Assembly: GCA_026413255.1 (NCBI GenBank)
Contig: JAOCZO010000006.1
Coordinates: 248,001-312,000, forward strand
Source: Fereydounia khargensis
Lineage: Eukaryota > Basidiomycota > Ustilaginomycetes > Urocystidales > Fereydouniaceae
Reading direction: 5' to 3'
DNA length: 64,000 bases
Both the position numbers and the translations under genes were made by a program. How positions within the stretch are numbered: position 1 is the stretch's first letter; each line of letters opens with the position of its first letter. Positions 1 to 10,887 of the stretch are shown here, one piece after another. Under the pieces are notes generated by a model. That model was not told the DNA's origin, made no database searches, and saw only the letters and a list, made by a program, of their open reading frames with translations.

Positions 1-578
1 GAAGAGTTGCAGAGAAAACAAAGAAAGAAACCTGTTGAATCGCCCTGCCGTTGCGTCTGAGAGATCCATAAGAGGAAAGCATCGTGCGGGGTGACGGCTG
101 CGACCATGGCGCTTTGCTCCAAAGCAACGCCAGCTCGGAGCTCATCAGTTTCCCCGCCGGGTTCGCTTTTCCTTTGAAGCTAATCACTCATTCCTACGAA
201 GTCCTATTCGCCCAAATTCGATACTGTCCGAGAACGCGGGCCAAGATTCCAGTCCTAGAAATCGCAAGTTTGTAGGGTTGTGTGTCATTGTGCCAAAGGA
301 GGCAAGGAAACGGAGTCGCGCACGATGATTGATAGAGGCCAGCATTGAGGATCACCGGGGGAAGGTCAGTAAGGGAAGGATTGAACAGGAGGAAGAACTC
401 GATGACAAACGACTTGAGGGGAAAGAGAAAAGCCAGTTTCGCCCGCCTGAAGAGTGTTTGGAACATATTTTTGGTATTGGATTCGCGATCGTGGTCCCCT
501 TTCCATCTTTGAATAGGTCGAGTGCAGCATCATGCAGGCAAACAGTTACTACCCTCGAGTCACAGTTAGACCAGTAGC
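1..578. other. Intergenic, downstream of the SR gene
   Basis: No convincing coding region on either strand. The short open frames here lack codon bias and known motifs. It probably holds the SR-gene 3' UTR and the flank of a gene left of the window. Confidence 0.5.
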
Positions 579-1552
579 TTAATCGTCGCGAGGCGGTCGC
601 TCGTCGTAGTCGCGTTCGCGCGAGGGGGGAGGGCTGCGGCTGTCGTAGCGACCGCCACGGGGAGGAAGAGGCTCGCGGCTGTCTTCACGGCGGCGAGGAG
701 GGCTGACGTCGCGGTCATCCCTGTCGTCCCTGTCATCCCTCCTGCGAGGAGGCGGGCTGTCGTCCCTCCTGCGGGGAGGAGGGCTGTCATCCCTCCTGCG
801 TGGCGGGGGAGGGCTGCGCTCACGGTCCCTACCACCGCGGGGAGGCTCAGCCGGGTCAATGCGAAGCTTGAAGCCGCGGAGCTCGGTACCTTCGATCCTG
901 TCCAGAGCCCTCTCATAGTCCTCGCGGTTGTCATACTCGATGACACCCTCATCGGCCCGGTGAGGGTCAATGTCAGCAAAGGAGATGGAGCCGTGCTCAC
1001 GGCCAATGTCCTTAAGGTCCTGCCAGCTAGTGTTAGGAGGCAGGTTGGACACAACAAGACGGAACTGGCCTCGGCGCAGACGAGGAGCAGAGCGGGGAGG
1101 AGGGCCGTAGCCACCGCGACCGCCAAAGCCACCGGGAGGCCCGTAGGGGTCATCGCCACGTTCACGACGAGCAGCCTTGGCGGGCTGGACTAGGATACGC
1201 TCGCCCATAAAGTTCTTGCCGTCAAAGTCCTTTTCAGCAGAGATAGAACGATACGATGGAGATGGTCAGCATCGGACCAAAACTCAGGTCAGGCTAAGGC
1301 ATTGGACGCACCTTGATGGCATCTTCGGCATCGCGAGGGTGCTCAAACTCGGCAAAGCCAAAGTTACCCATGATACGGACGTCAAGCAGACGCTATTGAG
1401 TCAAGGAGAAAGGGATGGTCAGTATGAACATCGAGACGATGGTATGAATGACGCAAGCGAGTACTACTCACTCCGTAGCCCTTGAAGAGGTCCTCAATGT
1501 CCGAGCGGCGGACGTCCTGGGGAAGACGACCGAGGTAGAGACGTGTGGTCAT
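579..1552 (-). CDS. SR-family splicing factor with two RRMs (SRSF1/Srp2-like)
   Basis: Nuclear RNA-binding protein expected to act in splice-site choice and mRNA export. I read three exons, 1552-1472, 1392-1312 and 1229-579, giving 270 aa. RRM1 spans about residues 3-68 with LYLGRLP (RNP2-like, 5-11) and NFGFAEFE (RNP1-like, 37-44). RRM2 begins near residue 109 and carries SWQDLKD (122-128), the signature of the SRSF1-type pseudo-RRM. A Gly-rich linker joins the domains and the C-terminus is Arg/Asp/Ser-rich with repeated SPPPRRRDD units, an RS-like tail. The start at 1552 is the first ATG that opens directly into RRM1. Both introns have GTGAGT or GTGCGT donors. Exons 1 and 2 are each exactly 81 nt and phase 0. 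S. pombe Srp2 and human SRSF1 are the closest architectures; Npl3 is an alternative name-bearer. Confidence is high for family, moderate for orthology. Confidence 0.9.
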
Positions 1553-4152
1553 GGTGCAAAGTGATCCAGGAGAGAGATATGTGAGATGAGGAGTCGAATG
1601 CAGCACCAATCAAGCAAAAGCTGGGGCGATTGGCAAGGGAAGAGGGTGGGAGGAGGGGAAGGATGGGTGGATGGGTTTCGGACGCGCTTTGTCCGTGGGA
1701 ACGAAGCTGCTCTGTGGGCGCAGCGCGTCTAGTTGGCTGCGCCGTCTCATTTACCGTACAGCACTTTAGCAGGTCTGAGTCTCGTTGGCAGGAGAGCACG
1801 CGAAAATTGCGGGACTGGGCGCTGACGGCCTGTGGGCCTCACGCAGCAACGCGGCGGGGCGCGCGCGCACCCTCTCTCCCCGTCCACTGTTAGCCAAAGG
1901 CCAAAGCCACAAACCACCGTGTGATCGGCTGTAGGCAACCACCCCACACTCGCCTCCGCCCCGAAGACACGGTGGAAAGCAATTCTGTTCATGACAATTG
2001 GGGCACCAGACGCAGAGGTGGACACAGGGTAGGCAGCACAAGTGAAAGACTCTTGGCTGCCTTGGTCTGAGTTGGCAGAGCTTGGCTTGGCTGACTGGTA
2101 TTGGCTGGGAGTCCATGGTCCCTTCTTTGAGGGACGCGCATGTCAGCGCTTGCCAACGCGGGTGAGTCGTAACGAGATCTGTGCCTGCTGCAGCAACAAG
2201 GTACTGTAATGAGCAGACAAGATGGTGCAGCCAAGTAATGTGACCCACACGATGGCCCACACGATGGACACTCTTGGTACAAAGAGAGCAAGCCATGCGG
2301 AGAATAAAACGTGGCCGGCGGCGGCTGGGCCCTCCCGTGGCGGTGCACCGACACTCTCTTCAAGGGTTTCGAGTTGTGGTTTCTCGGACGATGGAGATCT
2401 TGGCGGAGTCGTCTCGGCACGTCATCCCGGACTTTCGTCAAAGCATCCCTGCTCGATAGGCAGTCGAGTGGTGAGGCAGCCTTCTTGCGCAGTAAAGCAC
2501 GGTACAGCATATGCTCATCGAGGCTCAACTTGAGCGAAGAAGCAAGAAGCAGGGAAGCAGGCTCGAGTGCTGGAGCCGCGCGAGTGGTGCACGGGCAATG
2601 GCTGTGAGTTGCTGTGAGTTGCTGTAGCCCAATTTTTACGCGAGGTGTCTTCTCCACGATTTTCAGCAGGCCCTGGAATTCGAGGGGCTCAAACCACGTC
2701 CAAAAAAGGGATACCCTACGCCAAGTCAGTCAAGCCAGTCAATGCCCGCTGGAAAGAGGGGTTGGGCCGCAGGTGCATGCCGGACACCTCGGAACTTGGC
2801 TACATGACAAGGTCCGAGCTTCCAACGCCCCGATGACCCAGTCCCCCGAATAGCGTATGGCGAGGCAGCGCAGGCACTTGGTTCCATCACATCAAGCACA
2901 GCGGCTTGGATGCCATCATGATTACAGTACAGTACTTCTGCATTCAACGCCCTGCCGAGATTCTCGCCCGAGCCCGGCGCCCCGGCAATGCGACGCTCGA
3001 CGAGATGCAGACTCATGCCGGTGTTCTGAGATGCGAAGGCAGCCGTCCAGCAAGCCAGTCAGCTGGGCCGACTTGCCGCGCCGAGTGTGTGGATTCGCCA
3101 AGCAGAAAGAGGTTCCAAACCCTTTGCAACCACAATGGGACTCGGTCGCTGCCGAGTCCGGGGCTTCGCTCAGGTCCACTCTCATTGCGACCAGCCGGTA
3201 CAGCAGCTGGCTCTAATGTGTTGGTCGTGCCGTGCTCTGAAGCCAAGCTGAAACCAGATGAAAAGCACTGTGAGAAAAGACAAGACGCAGGAGCTGAGCT
3301 GAGCAGAGCAGAGCTGGCAACGCAACGCAGCGCAGCGCAGCGCCGCGCAGGGCAGGGCAGGGCAGGGCAGGGCAGGGCGAGTTGCAATCCAATCCAATTC
3401 AATTCTGTCTTGGCTGAGCATGGGATGTGACGGGATGGAACGCGTCACACGAAGCAAGGCCAGACGGGCCGGGCCAGCAAGCCGTACTGGATTCAGGGAT
3501 CCATTCAGGGACCCCGGCAGGAGGGCATGGCAGGGCAGGGCCAGGGCGATGCTGCTCGGCGTGGATTTGCAGGGGACGTGCATTTTGCGCAGCACCATTC
3601 TGCACGAGCATTGGGGTTTGTGTTGGCAGTCGGCCTGCGTGTGACGAAGGCGGCGCAGAACGAGTCGAGTCGCCCGCTTTGGCACGCTTCGCTCGCACGC
3701 GGCACTTTTCCAACACCAGCTTGGCAATAACGCTCACGCTTAACCGGTTTCTGCTTCAAATTCACACCTCCTTTTCCTCTCTCCACCACTTTTCATCCAC
3801 ACATACATCCATCGCCCGATACTCTCCCTTCTTCATTTACCCATCCTACTTCGCCCACATACCCATATAGTCTCGTCTCGACACCTTCTCAACTTGCTCT
3901 TGTGCCAGTTGTCCAAGTCTCCGCCATTACCTCAATCTAGTCCCTTTCCGCCACTTGATCCCTTGTGGCACTCTTTTCCTGCCTCAGCAGACTCAGCGTA
4001 GCATACCCCGGCTTGGACAGCCTCCGCTATAGAACACATCCATGGCTCGATCGTAATACTTGCACTCCTCCTCCACACCACTCACAGCAAAGCTAGTGTG
4101 GAACCACTTCCTCCCTCTCCTTTCTTCTCTCCAAATCCCGGTCTCAATCGCG
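1553..4152. other. Long intergenic spacer with repeats and pyrimidine-rich leader
   Basis: This 2.6 kb stretch has many overlapping short frames on both strands but none with a recognisable domain. It holds TACTGTA at 2202-2208, TACAGTACAGTAC at 2923-2935, a GCAGC-type tract near 3325-3350 and a GGGCA array at 3350-3378. From about 3750 to 4150 it becomes C/T-rich with few G, as expected of a transcribed leader for the gene starting at 4153. Confidence 0.55.
3350..3378 (+). repeat. (GGGCA)n array, G-quadruplex-capable
   Basis: Five full GGGCA units plus GGGC, directly downstream of an imperfect GCAGC tract. Consecutive GGG runs with two-base loops fit a G-quadruplex pattern. It is one of three GGGCA arrays in the window, all with the G-rich strand on plus. 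Confidence 0.9.
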
Positions 4153-6573
4153 ATGGTCTTTTCAAGTACTCCTGCAGCGGGAGCGGCACCCCTGCAGAAG
4201 CCCGGGGCTCCCACTGGCCACGCCCACCTTCTTGCTCCAGCCTCGCCCAGGTCAAACACATCCGAGATAGAGGCAGACAACGAGAACGTGGATGAGGTAT
4301 TCAGTAACCCTGACACTGCTGATTTCGAGTACCGCAGCGATGGTACTGGTGCAACCAGCCCCGGGCCCAACAGTCCCGGCCCTAGCAGTCCCCTCTCTCG
4401 ATCTGTTCTCAGCGCGGCTATGGCCTCTAAATCCATTCCCGAGCTGTCTGCTAGCTCGCCACCAATGCTCAAGCTTGCCGGTATCGGCGCCGTGCCCAAG
4501 CCTGTATCCCCAAACCAGACCATTCGCCAGGCCGCTTATCCAGAGTCTGCCGTCTCACTCCCAGCGACTACAGCACCCCAGTCGCCCTCTGCCACCGCGG
4601 CTAGCTCCAAGAAAGACGCTCCGTTCACCTCCAACCGCAGCCAAGCTCCCTCCTACCCTTCTAGCCCTTCCGCTATGAGCTCCCTTCCTTCCGCTAACGA
4701 GCTTCCTTCTGATCCTGTCGAAGCTTCCACCGTATCTCGCCTCTTTGCTCATCCACCAGCGCCATCGCCTGCTATTACCCCTGCACAGGCCGTGTCACCT
4801 CCTCGCACCCCTGGTCTCAGCCCGCGCGCAGCTGCAAGCACTTTACTGCCGCTTGGTTCTCCTACCATTGAGCGCACCTCTGCCATGGCTCGTGCTCCCC
4901 GCGCCGCAACCAGGCCTTCATCTCCTGACTCCAAGATCCGGTCAGAGGTTTCGGCCAGCGCAGGTTCCGCTGCTCCCCATCCTACACGCAAGTCGGCCCG
5001 CCCAACCAGCTCCTCTTCCGCCGCCAGCGGCCTGATGGGAGCAGTCCCATCAGTTCCGACTGCCTCCAATCTCACCCTTCCCGCCGGCAACAATAGCTCT
5101 CCCAGCATCTTTGAGAGGGACATTGAGCACCGAGATGCCGGTCACATAATGAGCCAGCAAGAGGCAATCGACGTCGCTATCCCAAGTGTTCTTGATGATG
5201 CCGTCGAGGCTATCATTGAAGATAGCACGGAGCAGATCGAGATCGTTGCTCCACAAGCGCCTCCTCCCCCCTTGGCTTTAAGCTCAGCTGCCCTCTCAGT
5301 GCACAGTGATGCCAGTTCTTCCGTCACACCCGCCATGAGCCCTGCCCCCTTGTCCAGCTCTGGTCTGGTTGAGGCGCCTCCGGGATCCATCGCTGCTCAG
5401 ATTGCTGAGCGTTTGGGTACTCGCCAGCCCGCTCAGGACGACAGCCGCCAAGCGTCTGCAAGCTCGCGAAAGTCTTTGGGCCATCGTCGACCCAACTCGG
5501 ATGTCAGCAGCACTACCTCGTTCCGCTCCCGTTCACCCGTGGCGCACAGGGGTGCTGGAACCCACGAAGTATTCGATGCCAGTCCTGTCCGATCGCGAGC
5601 TTCGGCATCCCCTACTCCTGGACCCGCGGCTTCACTCGCTGCATCTGTCTCGCAGGCGACGCGCACGCCCTCTCAGATTGCATCCGCTCCCCTTGGTGGC
5701 AGTGCAATGGGACTCACTACGAGTGGAGCGCTATCGCCCGTGCCGACGGCGACCGCATTCCCTTCGCTACCTCTGCCAAACCCATATCGCTCAAGCTCGC
5801 CCAACCTGGCAGTCATCAATACCCCGCTTGTCGCGACGGGATCAGATGCAGGCCGCCCGGCTGCCTCAAGCGTCAGTATTGACGGTGCAGTCATCTCTGG
5901 ATCCGAAGTTGCCACCATGGATCAGAGCCTCGATACGCTGGCGGACGTGATTGCGGCTAGCGAGGCTGAAGAGGCAGCGAGCCCCTACGTCCCGAGGTCC
6001 CCCGCCGTGCCTCAGCTCGTCTCGGGCTCGGCCAGCCCCGTATTGGAAAGACAAAAGGCGAGGCAATCTCGATTCAGCGGGACAGGTCTCGGAGGTCTTG
6101 GCTCTCTCCCTGGCGGCCTTGGCGTCTTTGACTCGCGAGATGGCGCCTTCCAGGCGCTCGCCTCTGGAACTCCTTCGCCTTCGCAGGAGAAGCGCCGCCT
6201 CTCCTTCTTCTCATACGCAGACATTCTCAACCAGAATCCAGGAGAGGTGATGGATTTCGAGGGTGCCATCAGGCAGGCTGCCGAGCGTGACGAGCAACAG
6301 CATGGTCATGTTCCCCCTGTGACGTCGATTCAAACTGGTTCGGCTGCGTCGCACTCTGGACTCTCCGCTATGGGCGCTTCTGGTAGCAGCATGTACCGAT
6401 CTGTGAGCACTAGCGCCGCTGACAGCCCGCGACGAGCCTCGAACATGAAGAACGCTAGTGCCAGCGGAGCCACAACGCCGCTGAGGGGCAAGCGGGATGT
6501 GCTGGAGAATCGCGCTCTGAGCAACCGCATTGAAAGCCTCAACTTGGCCGCAGAAGACACTGCCTCGAAGTGA
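4153..6573 (+). CDS. Ser/Pro/Ala-rich protein of unknown function
   Basis: Single exon, 806 aa from the ATG at 4153. The frame is open upstream to an ATG at 4060, but the region before 4153 looks like pyrimidine-rich leader, so I chose the later start. Most of the chain is low-complexity Ser, Pro and Ala with many SP dipeptides, typical of a disordered, heavily phosphorylated fungal regulator. No enzyme domain is visible. The one ordered-looking segment is near the C-terminus, around nt 6190-6300, where RRLSFFSYADIL is followed by NPGEVMDFEGAIRQAAERD. Short Leu-Ser-Phe-x-Ser-Tyr-Ala-Asp segments of this kind recur in uncharacterised fungal proteins, which suggests a docking motif, but I cannot name a family. 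A 2.6 kb upstream spacer suggests extensive regulation. Confidence 0.75.
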   Translation: MVFSSTPAAGAAPLQKPGAPTGHAHLLAPASPRSNTSEIEADNENVDEVFSNPDTADFEYRSDGTGATSPGPNSPGPSSPLSRSVLSAAMASKSIPELSASSPPMLKLAGIGAVPKPVSPNQTIRQAAYPESAVSLPATTAPQSPSATAASSKKDAPFTSNRSQAPSYPSSPSAMSSLPSANELPSDPVEASTVSRLFAHPPAPSPAITPAQAVSPPRTPGLSPRAAASTLLPLGSPTIERTSAMARAPRAATRPSSPDSKIRSEVSASAGSAAPHPTRKSARPTSSSSAASGLMGAVPSVPTASNLTLPAGNNSSPSIFERDIEHRDAGHIMSQQEAIDVAIPSVLDDAVEAIIEDSTEQIEIVAPQAPPPPLALSSAALSVHSDASSSVTPAMSPAPLSSSGLVEAPPGSIAAQIAERLGTRQPAQDDSRQASASSRKSLGHRRPNSDVSSTTSFRSRSPVAHRGAGTHEVFDASPVRSRASASPTPGPAASLAASVSQATRTPSQIASAPLGGSAMGLTTSGALSPVPTATAFPSLPLPNPYRSSSPNLAVINTPLVATGSDAGRPAASSVSIDGAVISGSEVATMDQSLDTLADVIAASEAEEAASPYVPRSPAVPQLVSGSASPVLERQKARQSRFSGTGLGGLGSLPGGLGVFDSRDGAFQALASGTPSPSQEKRRLSFFSYADILNQNPGEVMDFEGAIRQAAERDEQQHGHVPPVTSIQTGSAASHSGLSAMGASGSSMYRSVSTSAADSPRRASNMKNASASGATTPLRGKRDVLENRALSNRIESLNLAAEDTASK

Positions 6574-7266
6574 ACCAGGGCAAGCTTGGGTGAAACACCT
6601 CATCAATGGCTCGCATCTATCAAACATCACGTCCACGCTCCTAAATTGAGGCGCGAACAAGCTGCTCAGTATCGCTCTAATCTGTCTAAAATGCTGAAAG
6701 GTCGCTCACTCATCAAGTCATTTGTCGGGACTCGCGATCACGTCTCCTTCCCCGCGACGGCCTCGAGCCGTTGTGTCTTCTCGAGTCTCCCACCGACATC
6801 ATTCTGAATGATCTCCCGTCGGTCATTCTTCAATGGTCGTAGATACACCAACCTGCCACAAACATCCCAGTCCTGTCAAATACTCGTGTCTCAATAGTCT
6901 TACGTCAAGGGTCTCGCTGAAATTTCACTTTGTGTTTTATCCGTTCTTTGAAAGCATTGTTCTGATTGACTTGCGCATGTTCATAGCTGATAGTGTTGAG
7001 GCTAGTGTGCATAGGGCAGTGAGGGGTCATGGATGATGGAGCAGCGACCTGCAAGGAGTCGGGGCGGCTATTTCGGGACACGTTGGCTGTTGCCACACTT
7101 CTGGAGCCCCCTTGCTTCCCTGCCGAACATGTCGCACCATGTCGATCAACCGGCGGCTCCGCTACGGTTGCCGTGGTTCTAAAAGGTCGGTATGCTTGTT
7201 CTTCTATACAGCTTCCTAGTATTCCCACTATTCCCACATCAATGGTGTACCAAAAAAGAAAATAAC
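6574..7266. other. Intergenic between Ser/Pro-rich gene and 5S rRNA
   Basis: No gene seen. It likely includes the 3' UTR of the upstream gene. The DNA is less GC-rich than coding regions. Confidence 0.5.
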
Positions 7267-7271
7267 AAAAA
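7267..7271 (-). terminator. RNA polymerase III T-run terminator of 5S
   Basis: AAAAA on plus is TTTTT on the transcribed sense strand, two bases past the mature 5S 3' end. This is the usual pol III stop signal. Confidence 0.85.
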
Positions 7272-7273
7272 GG

Positions 7274-7391
7274 ATCTGCAGCACCTAGGATTCCCGCGTG
7301 GTCCCCCACCGCAGTACTGACTAGGCGATACCGTGCTTAACTTCGCAGATCGGACGGGATGCGGTGCTTTCACGGTTCTATGGCCGCAGAT
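7274..7391 (-). rRNA. 5S ribosomal RNA
   Basis: The minus strand from 7391 down to 7274 reads as a full 118-nt 5S rRNA. The 5' end ATCTGCGGC pairs with the 3' end GCTGCAGAT to give a nine-pair helix I with one G-U wobble. The conserved blocks GCACCGCATCCCGTCCGATC, GAAGTTAAGC and ACCACGCGGGAATCC are in order and at usual spacing; these cover loop B, the internal promoter and the helix IV-V region. A run of five T on the minus strand follows two bases after the mature end. The gene lies alone between protein genes, not beside 18S/28S sequence. Confidence 0.95.
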
Positions 7392-9707
7392 GATTTGGCG
7401 TGCTGGACTTTGCTATATGATTCTGCTCCTTAAAGAATTAATGGATTTGTCGCTTATAGCTTTGGTCTGCCGTTCTATATGTTATGACTAAGTGCATCAG
7501 AAAGCATGAGCGTCCTGCTGTAGAATTCTGATCTGCTTGTGCAAACGGATGCTCTTCAGTGACCTGCTGGATTAGGGGCTTGCTGCAGCGATGCGATAGT
7601 TCCACATGCCTTCTACTGATACTGTGCTCAACTTGGAGGACTGCCAAGGAACGACTAGGAACAAAATGATGGATCTCGGTCTCTTCTTGGCTTGCAGAGT
7701 CGAAACATTCTGGCGAGGCGGATCTTGCACATAACCTCGGCGAATAAGAGACGCATCAAGTACAGTACAACTCATTTTGGCGTTGCTCAGACAGACGCCA
7801 ACCGTCGCTTTATTGCTCTTCATTTTGAGGCTGAGGGTCGCTTTCCAGCAACCATGTGGACAGAGGTCCAGCGGAACGTGTGGAAAAGCTCGCTCTGCCT
7901 TTCCAAGTCACATGGACACCAGGATCAGCATGACACGAATGTTCGTCAAAGACTTCTTTCGACGCAGTGTCGGCATGGCCAAGATGTGCCAAGTCGGCAT
8001 CAGTACAGATAGTGGCAGCAGGGTGCCAAATCGGATCCGCCCGATTGCTTCCCAGTGGTACTGTATCCGTTGTGCGGACGCGTCTTGCTGAGCCTACGGC
8101 ACCGCACGTTTTTGAGCTGGATCGGCGTGTGTTTGATCGGCATTCGCGTGACTGACAAGGCTGACACGGGTGACCTGATTTTCGCCTGCCACTGCCTCTT
8201 CGCAACTGCAGCAACCACCCCCGAAATCTGGCTGAGCCGAAGCCCATACGCCAACCCGCCAACCAGACGAGCCTCGCCAACGCATGCTCGTGCAGCTGCA
8301 ACTCACTCGAGACTACGCACACCACACTACCGGCGCCTTGCTCACCCACATCGCCTCGGCCCGATCGCCCAGCCCTCGAGGGAACCATGCGGGTCCTATC
8401 AGGCGATTAGCCAACCCTGCCGTGCAGACAAGGAAGCAGGAGCATGTCGCCCTTCTGTCCTGGCAGCCTTTTCGTAGCCCCAATTTGTGGCGACACTCCT
8501 GCACTGTACAGAACTGTATTGTGTGTCAGACCAAAGCTACAGTATTGCACTCGCGCAGGCCTTTTTTGTATTTGTTGTAAATGGTCTGTCGTCAGCCTCC
8601 CACGCCCTGGCGGAGTTCGATCTTTTCCCGCCGGGTGTGGGCGCCCACCAGAAACCCCCCGCAAAGGTGGCTCTGAAAAAAAAAAAAAAGAGAGAAAGGA
8701 TCGAACTTAACTAGCACATTGGTTGGTCGTGAACAAAGGGGCCGATTGTTCCGTCAGAGGCAGAATCGGGCTTGACCTGGTCTAATTCAAACAAAAGAAG
8801 GCTGGGGCGATGCTGGAATGAGCTGGCGGGAAGCGAGCGCCTTTTCTTAGATTTGTGGCTGTTGCTGCAGCAATGGGCTGTTGCCTACCACACAATCTGC
8901 CCCTCTCTGCTGCAGGTGGGCGAAGGCAAAGCATGCTTTCTCACTCTTGTTGATCGTGCCGATGGAGTCCCGCGTCGGGTTGGGTGATGCATCGAGCCAG
9001 CAACAGGTCTCGCCTCGCTTCGAGGGCAGGATGCCTGCCTGCCAACCTGCCTGTGCCTATTTTTGCGCGCGACAGGCTGCGAGCCGGCTTGCAGGGAGTG
9101 GTTGCTGCGTCTGCTGCTACTACTGCCGCTGTTGCATGCTGCCCGCGGCGGCAGCGGCAGCGGCCTCGTTTTGACTGTCCCCTCTTCTTCGCCGTCACCC
9201 GTCCTGTCTCCCTCGGCCGCCGTCCTGAACAGGGCTGCCTTGCCGACACGCCTGCCCCGGTCTGGGAACTGCCATCTGTCCCAATCGACCGCACATATCC
9301 CCTCCCCTCCTCCCCATCGCTCCTTCCCACTCGTTCCCTTCCATCACATCTCCGCATCCGCTCCCCTTGCTTCAGTTCCCTCTATTTTGGATCAAACAGG
9401 CTTGACGTCTTCCTTTGACTCCAATCCTAACACCCTCTCACTCCCTCTAAGCATCTACCTTACACCCCCAACCCCTCTCACCCCTTGTTTCCTCACGAAG
9501 TCAAGACCACTGGTTCGTCGACACTTCATTCTCTCCACCACCCTTCTCTATCTCTCTATCTCTCTCTCTGCCTCTCCCTCCTACACATCTGTTTTGCAAT
9601 CGTTGAGGCCGACGCACACTCTCTAGCATCGACTTTCCTCTTGTCTCACCTCGCAACATTGTAACACCAACCTCCAAACTCTCTACTGGATCAGTACTTT
9701 TGTCAAC
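7392..9707. other. Intergenic, upstream of GH128 gene
   Basis: No protein gene supported in 2.3 kb. TACAGTAC lies at 7761-7768, TACTGTA at 8059-8065 and TACAGTA at 8538-8544. A run of A occurs near 8679-8690. From about 9290 to 9660 the plus strand is C/T-rich, a likely 5' leader for the secreted glucanase. Confidence 0.55.
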
Positions 9708-10887
9708 ATGAAGTTCCTTGCTTCTTCTTTCATTCTCGCTGCCGTCCTGGCTGGCACCACCCTTGTTGCCGCTTCGGGCCACGACAGCGTGCACGCTCCT
9801 GCTCTTCGTCGCCGTAAGTGTTCTCTTGATCCTCACACCCCTTGGTGACCCATGAAACGCGCCACTGACCAATCATGCAGACCACTCCAAGCGAACCTGC
9901 TCCAACTCGACTGGTCACGCCAAGCACCAGAACAAGAGCAAGGCTCACAAGGACAAGAAGAGCAGCAGCTCCAGCAAGAGCGGCTCCAAGTCGTCGAGCA
10001 AGAGCAACAGCGAGTCCGACTCGAGCTCGTCGTCTTCCTCGTCGTCGTCTTCCTCTTCTTCCTCCTCCTCCTCCTCTTCTTCGTCTTCTTCATCCTCTTC
10101 CTCTTCGTCGTCGTCTTCGAGCGGCAGCCTGGACAAGAAGGGCGGCAAGGCTGGACTTTGCTGGGCCAACTCGAACGGTATCCCGATTGACAACTTTATG
10201 AAGGGAGGAGTCAGCTGGTCGTACAGCTGGTCTGAGACGCCCGGCTGGGATGACTTCCCCATTGATGACCTCATGTTCTGCCCCATGCTCTGGGGCTGGA
10301 AGAACGCTGACGCGTTCAACCAGAAGGTTGTCCAGAACCAGAACAGCAAGTTCAACAAGCACAAGTGTGCGTTTGCCATGAACGAGGTCAACCAGAAGGG
10401 CCAGGCCGACATGAGCGCCGCCGACGGATGCAAGCTCATGCGCGAGAACATGTCGCCACTCAAGAAGAACGACTGGTACATTATCGGCCCTTCGACCACC
10501 AACGCTCCTGACGGTGAGACGTGGTACGACAGCTTTAAGAAGACCTGCCCTGATGTCTGGGAGGAGCTTGACGCTATCGCGATCCACTACTACGGCACCG
10601 ACTCGTCTGACTTTAAGCAGTACATCGCCAAGTGGCACGACAAGTACAACAAGGACATTTTCGTGACCGAGTTTGCCTGCACCGACTTTAACGGTGGTGC
10701 ACAGAAGTCCAAGGACCAGGTCTGGGCTTTCGGTGAGGATGTCAAGAGCTGGATGGACAAGCAGGACTACGTCAAGGGCTACGCTCCTTTCGCTGTCATC
10801 GACAACCTGCAGGGTGTCGCCGAGACCAACCGTCTGTCGAACGGCAACAACCCTACGAGCCTGTTCGACATGTACGTCGGTGCCTGA
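9708..10887 (+). CDS. Secreted GH128 beta-1,3-glucanase (Asl1-like)
   Basis: Predicted to cleave beta-1,3-glucan in the cell wall. Two exons, 9708-9813 and 9881-10887, give 370 aa; the intron has GTAAGT and ends TGCAG. Residues 1-22 form a signal peptide (MKFLASSFILAAVLAG). A Lys/Ser linker then a nearly pure Ser run (about residues 60-118) precedes the catalytic domain from KAGLCWANSN (about 125) to the C-terminus. GH128 hallmarks are GVSWSYSWSETPG, FAMNEVNQ with the likely acid/base E204, and IFVTEFACTD with the likely nucleophile E299. The family is also called Asl1-like glycosyl hydrolase. The Ser run is probably O-mannosylated and may act as a wall spacer. Start chosen because it gives a clean signal peptide just after the leader. 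Confidence 0.92.

Noticed and set aside
1989-2657. 222-codon open frame on minus
   Set aside because: Composition is erratic (many Cys, His and Pro), with no recognisable motif and competing frames on the other strand.
9945-10502. 185-codon acidic/Leu-rich open frame antisense to GH128
   Set aside because: It is the mirror of the Ser-coding run and the well-supported GH128 frame.
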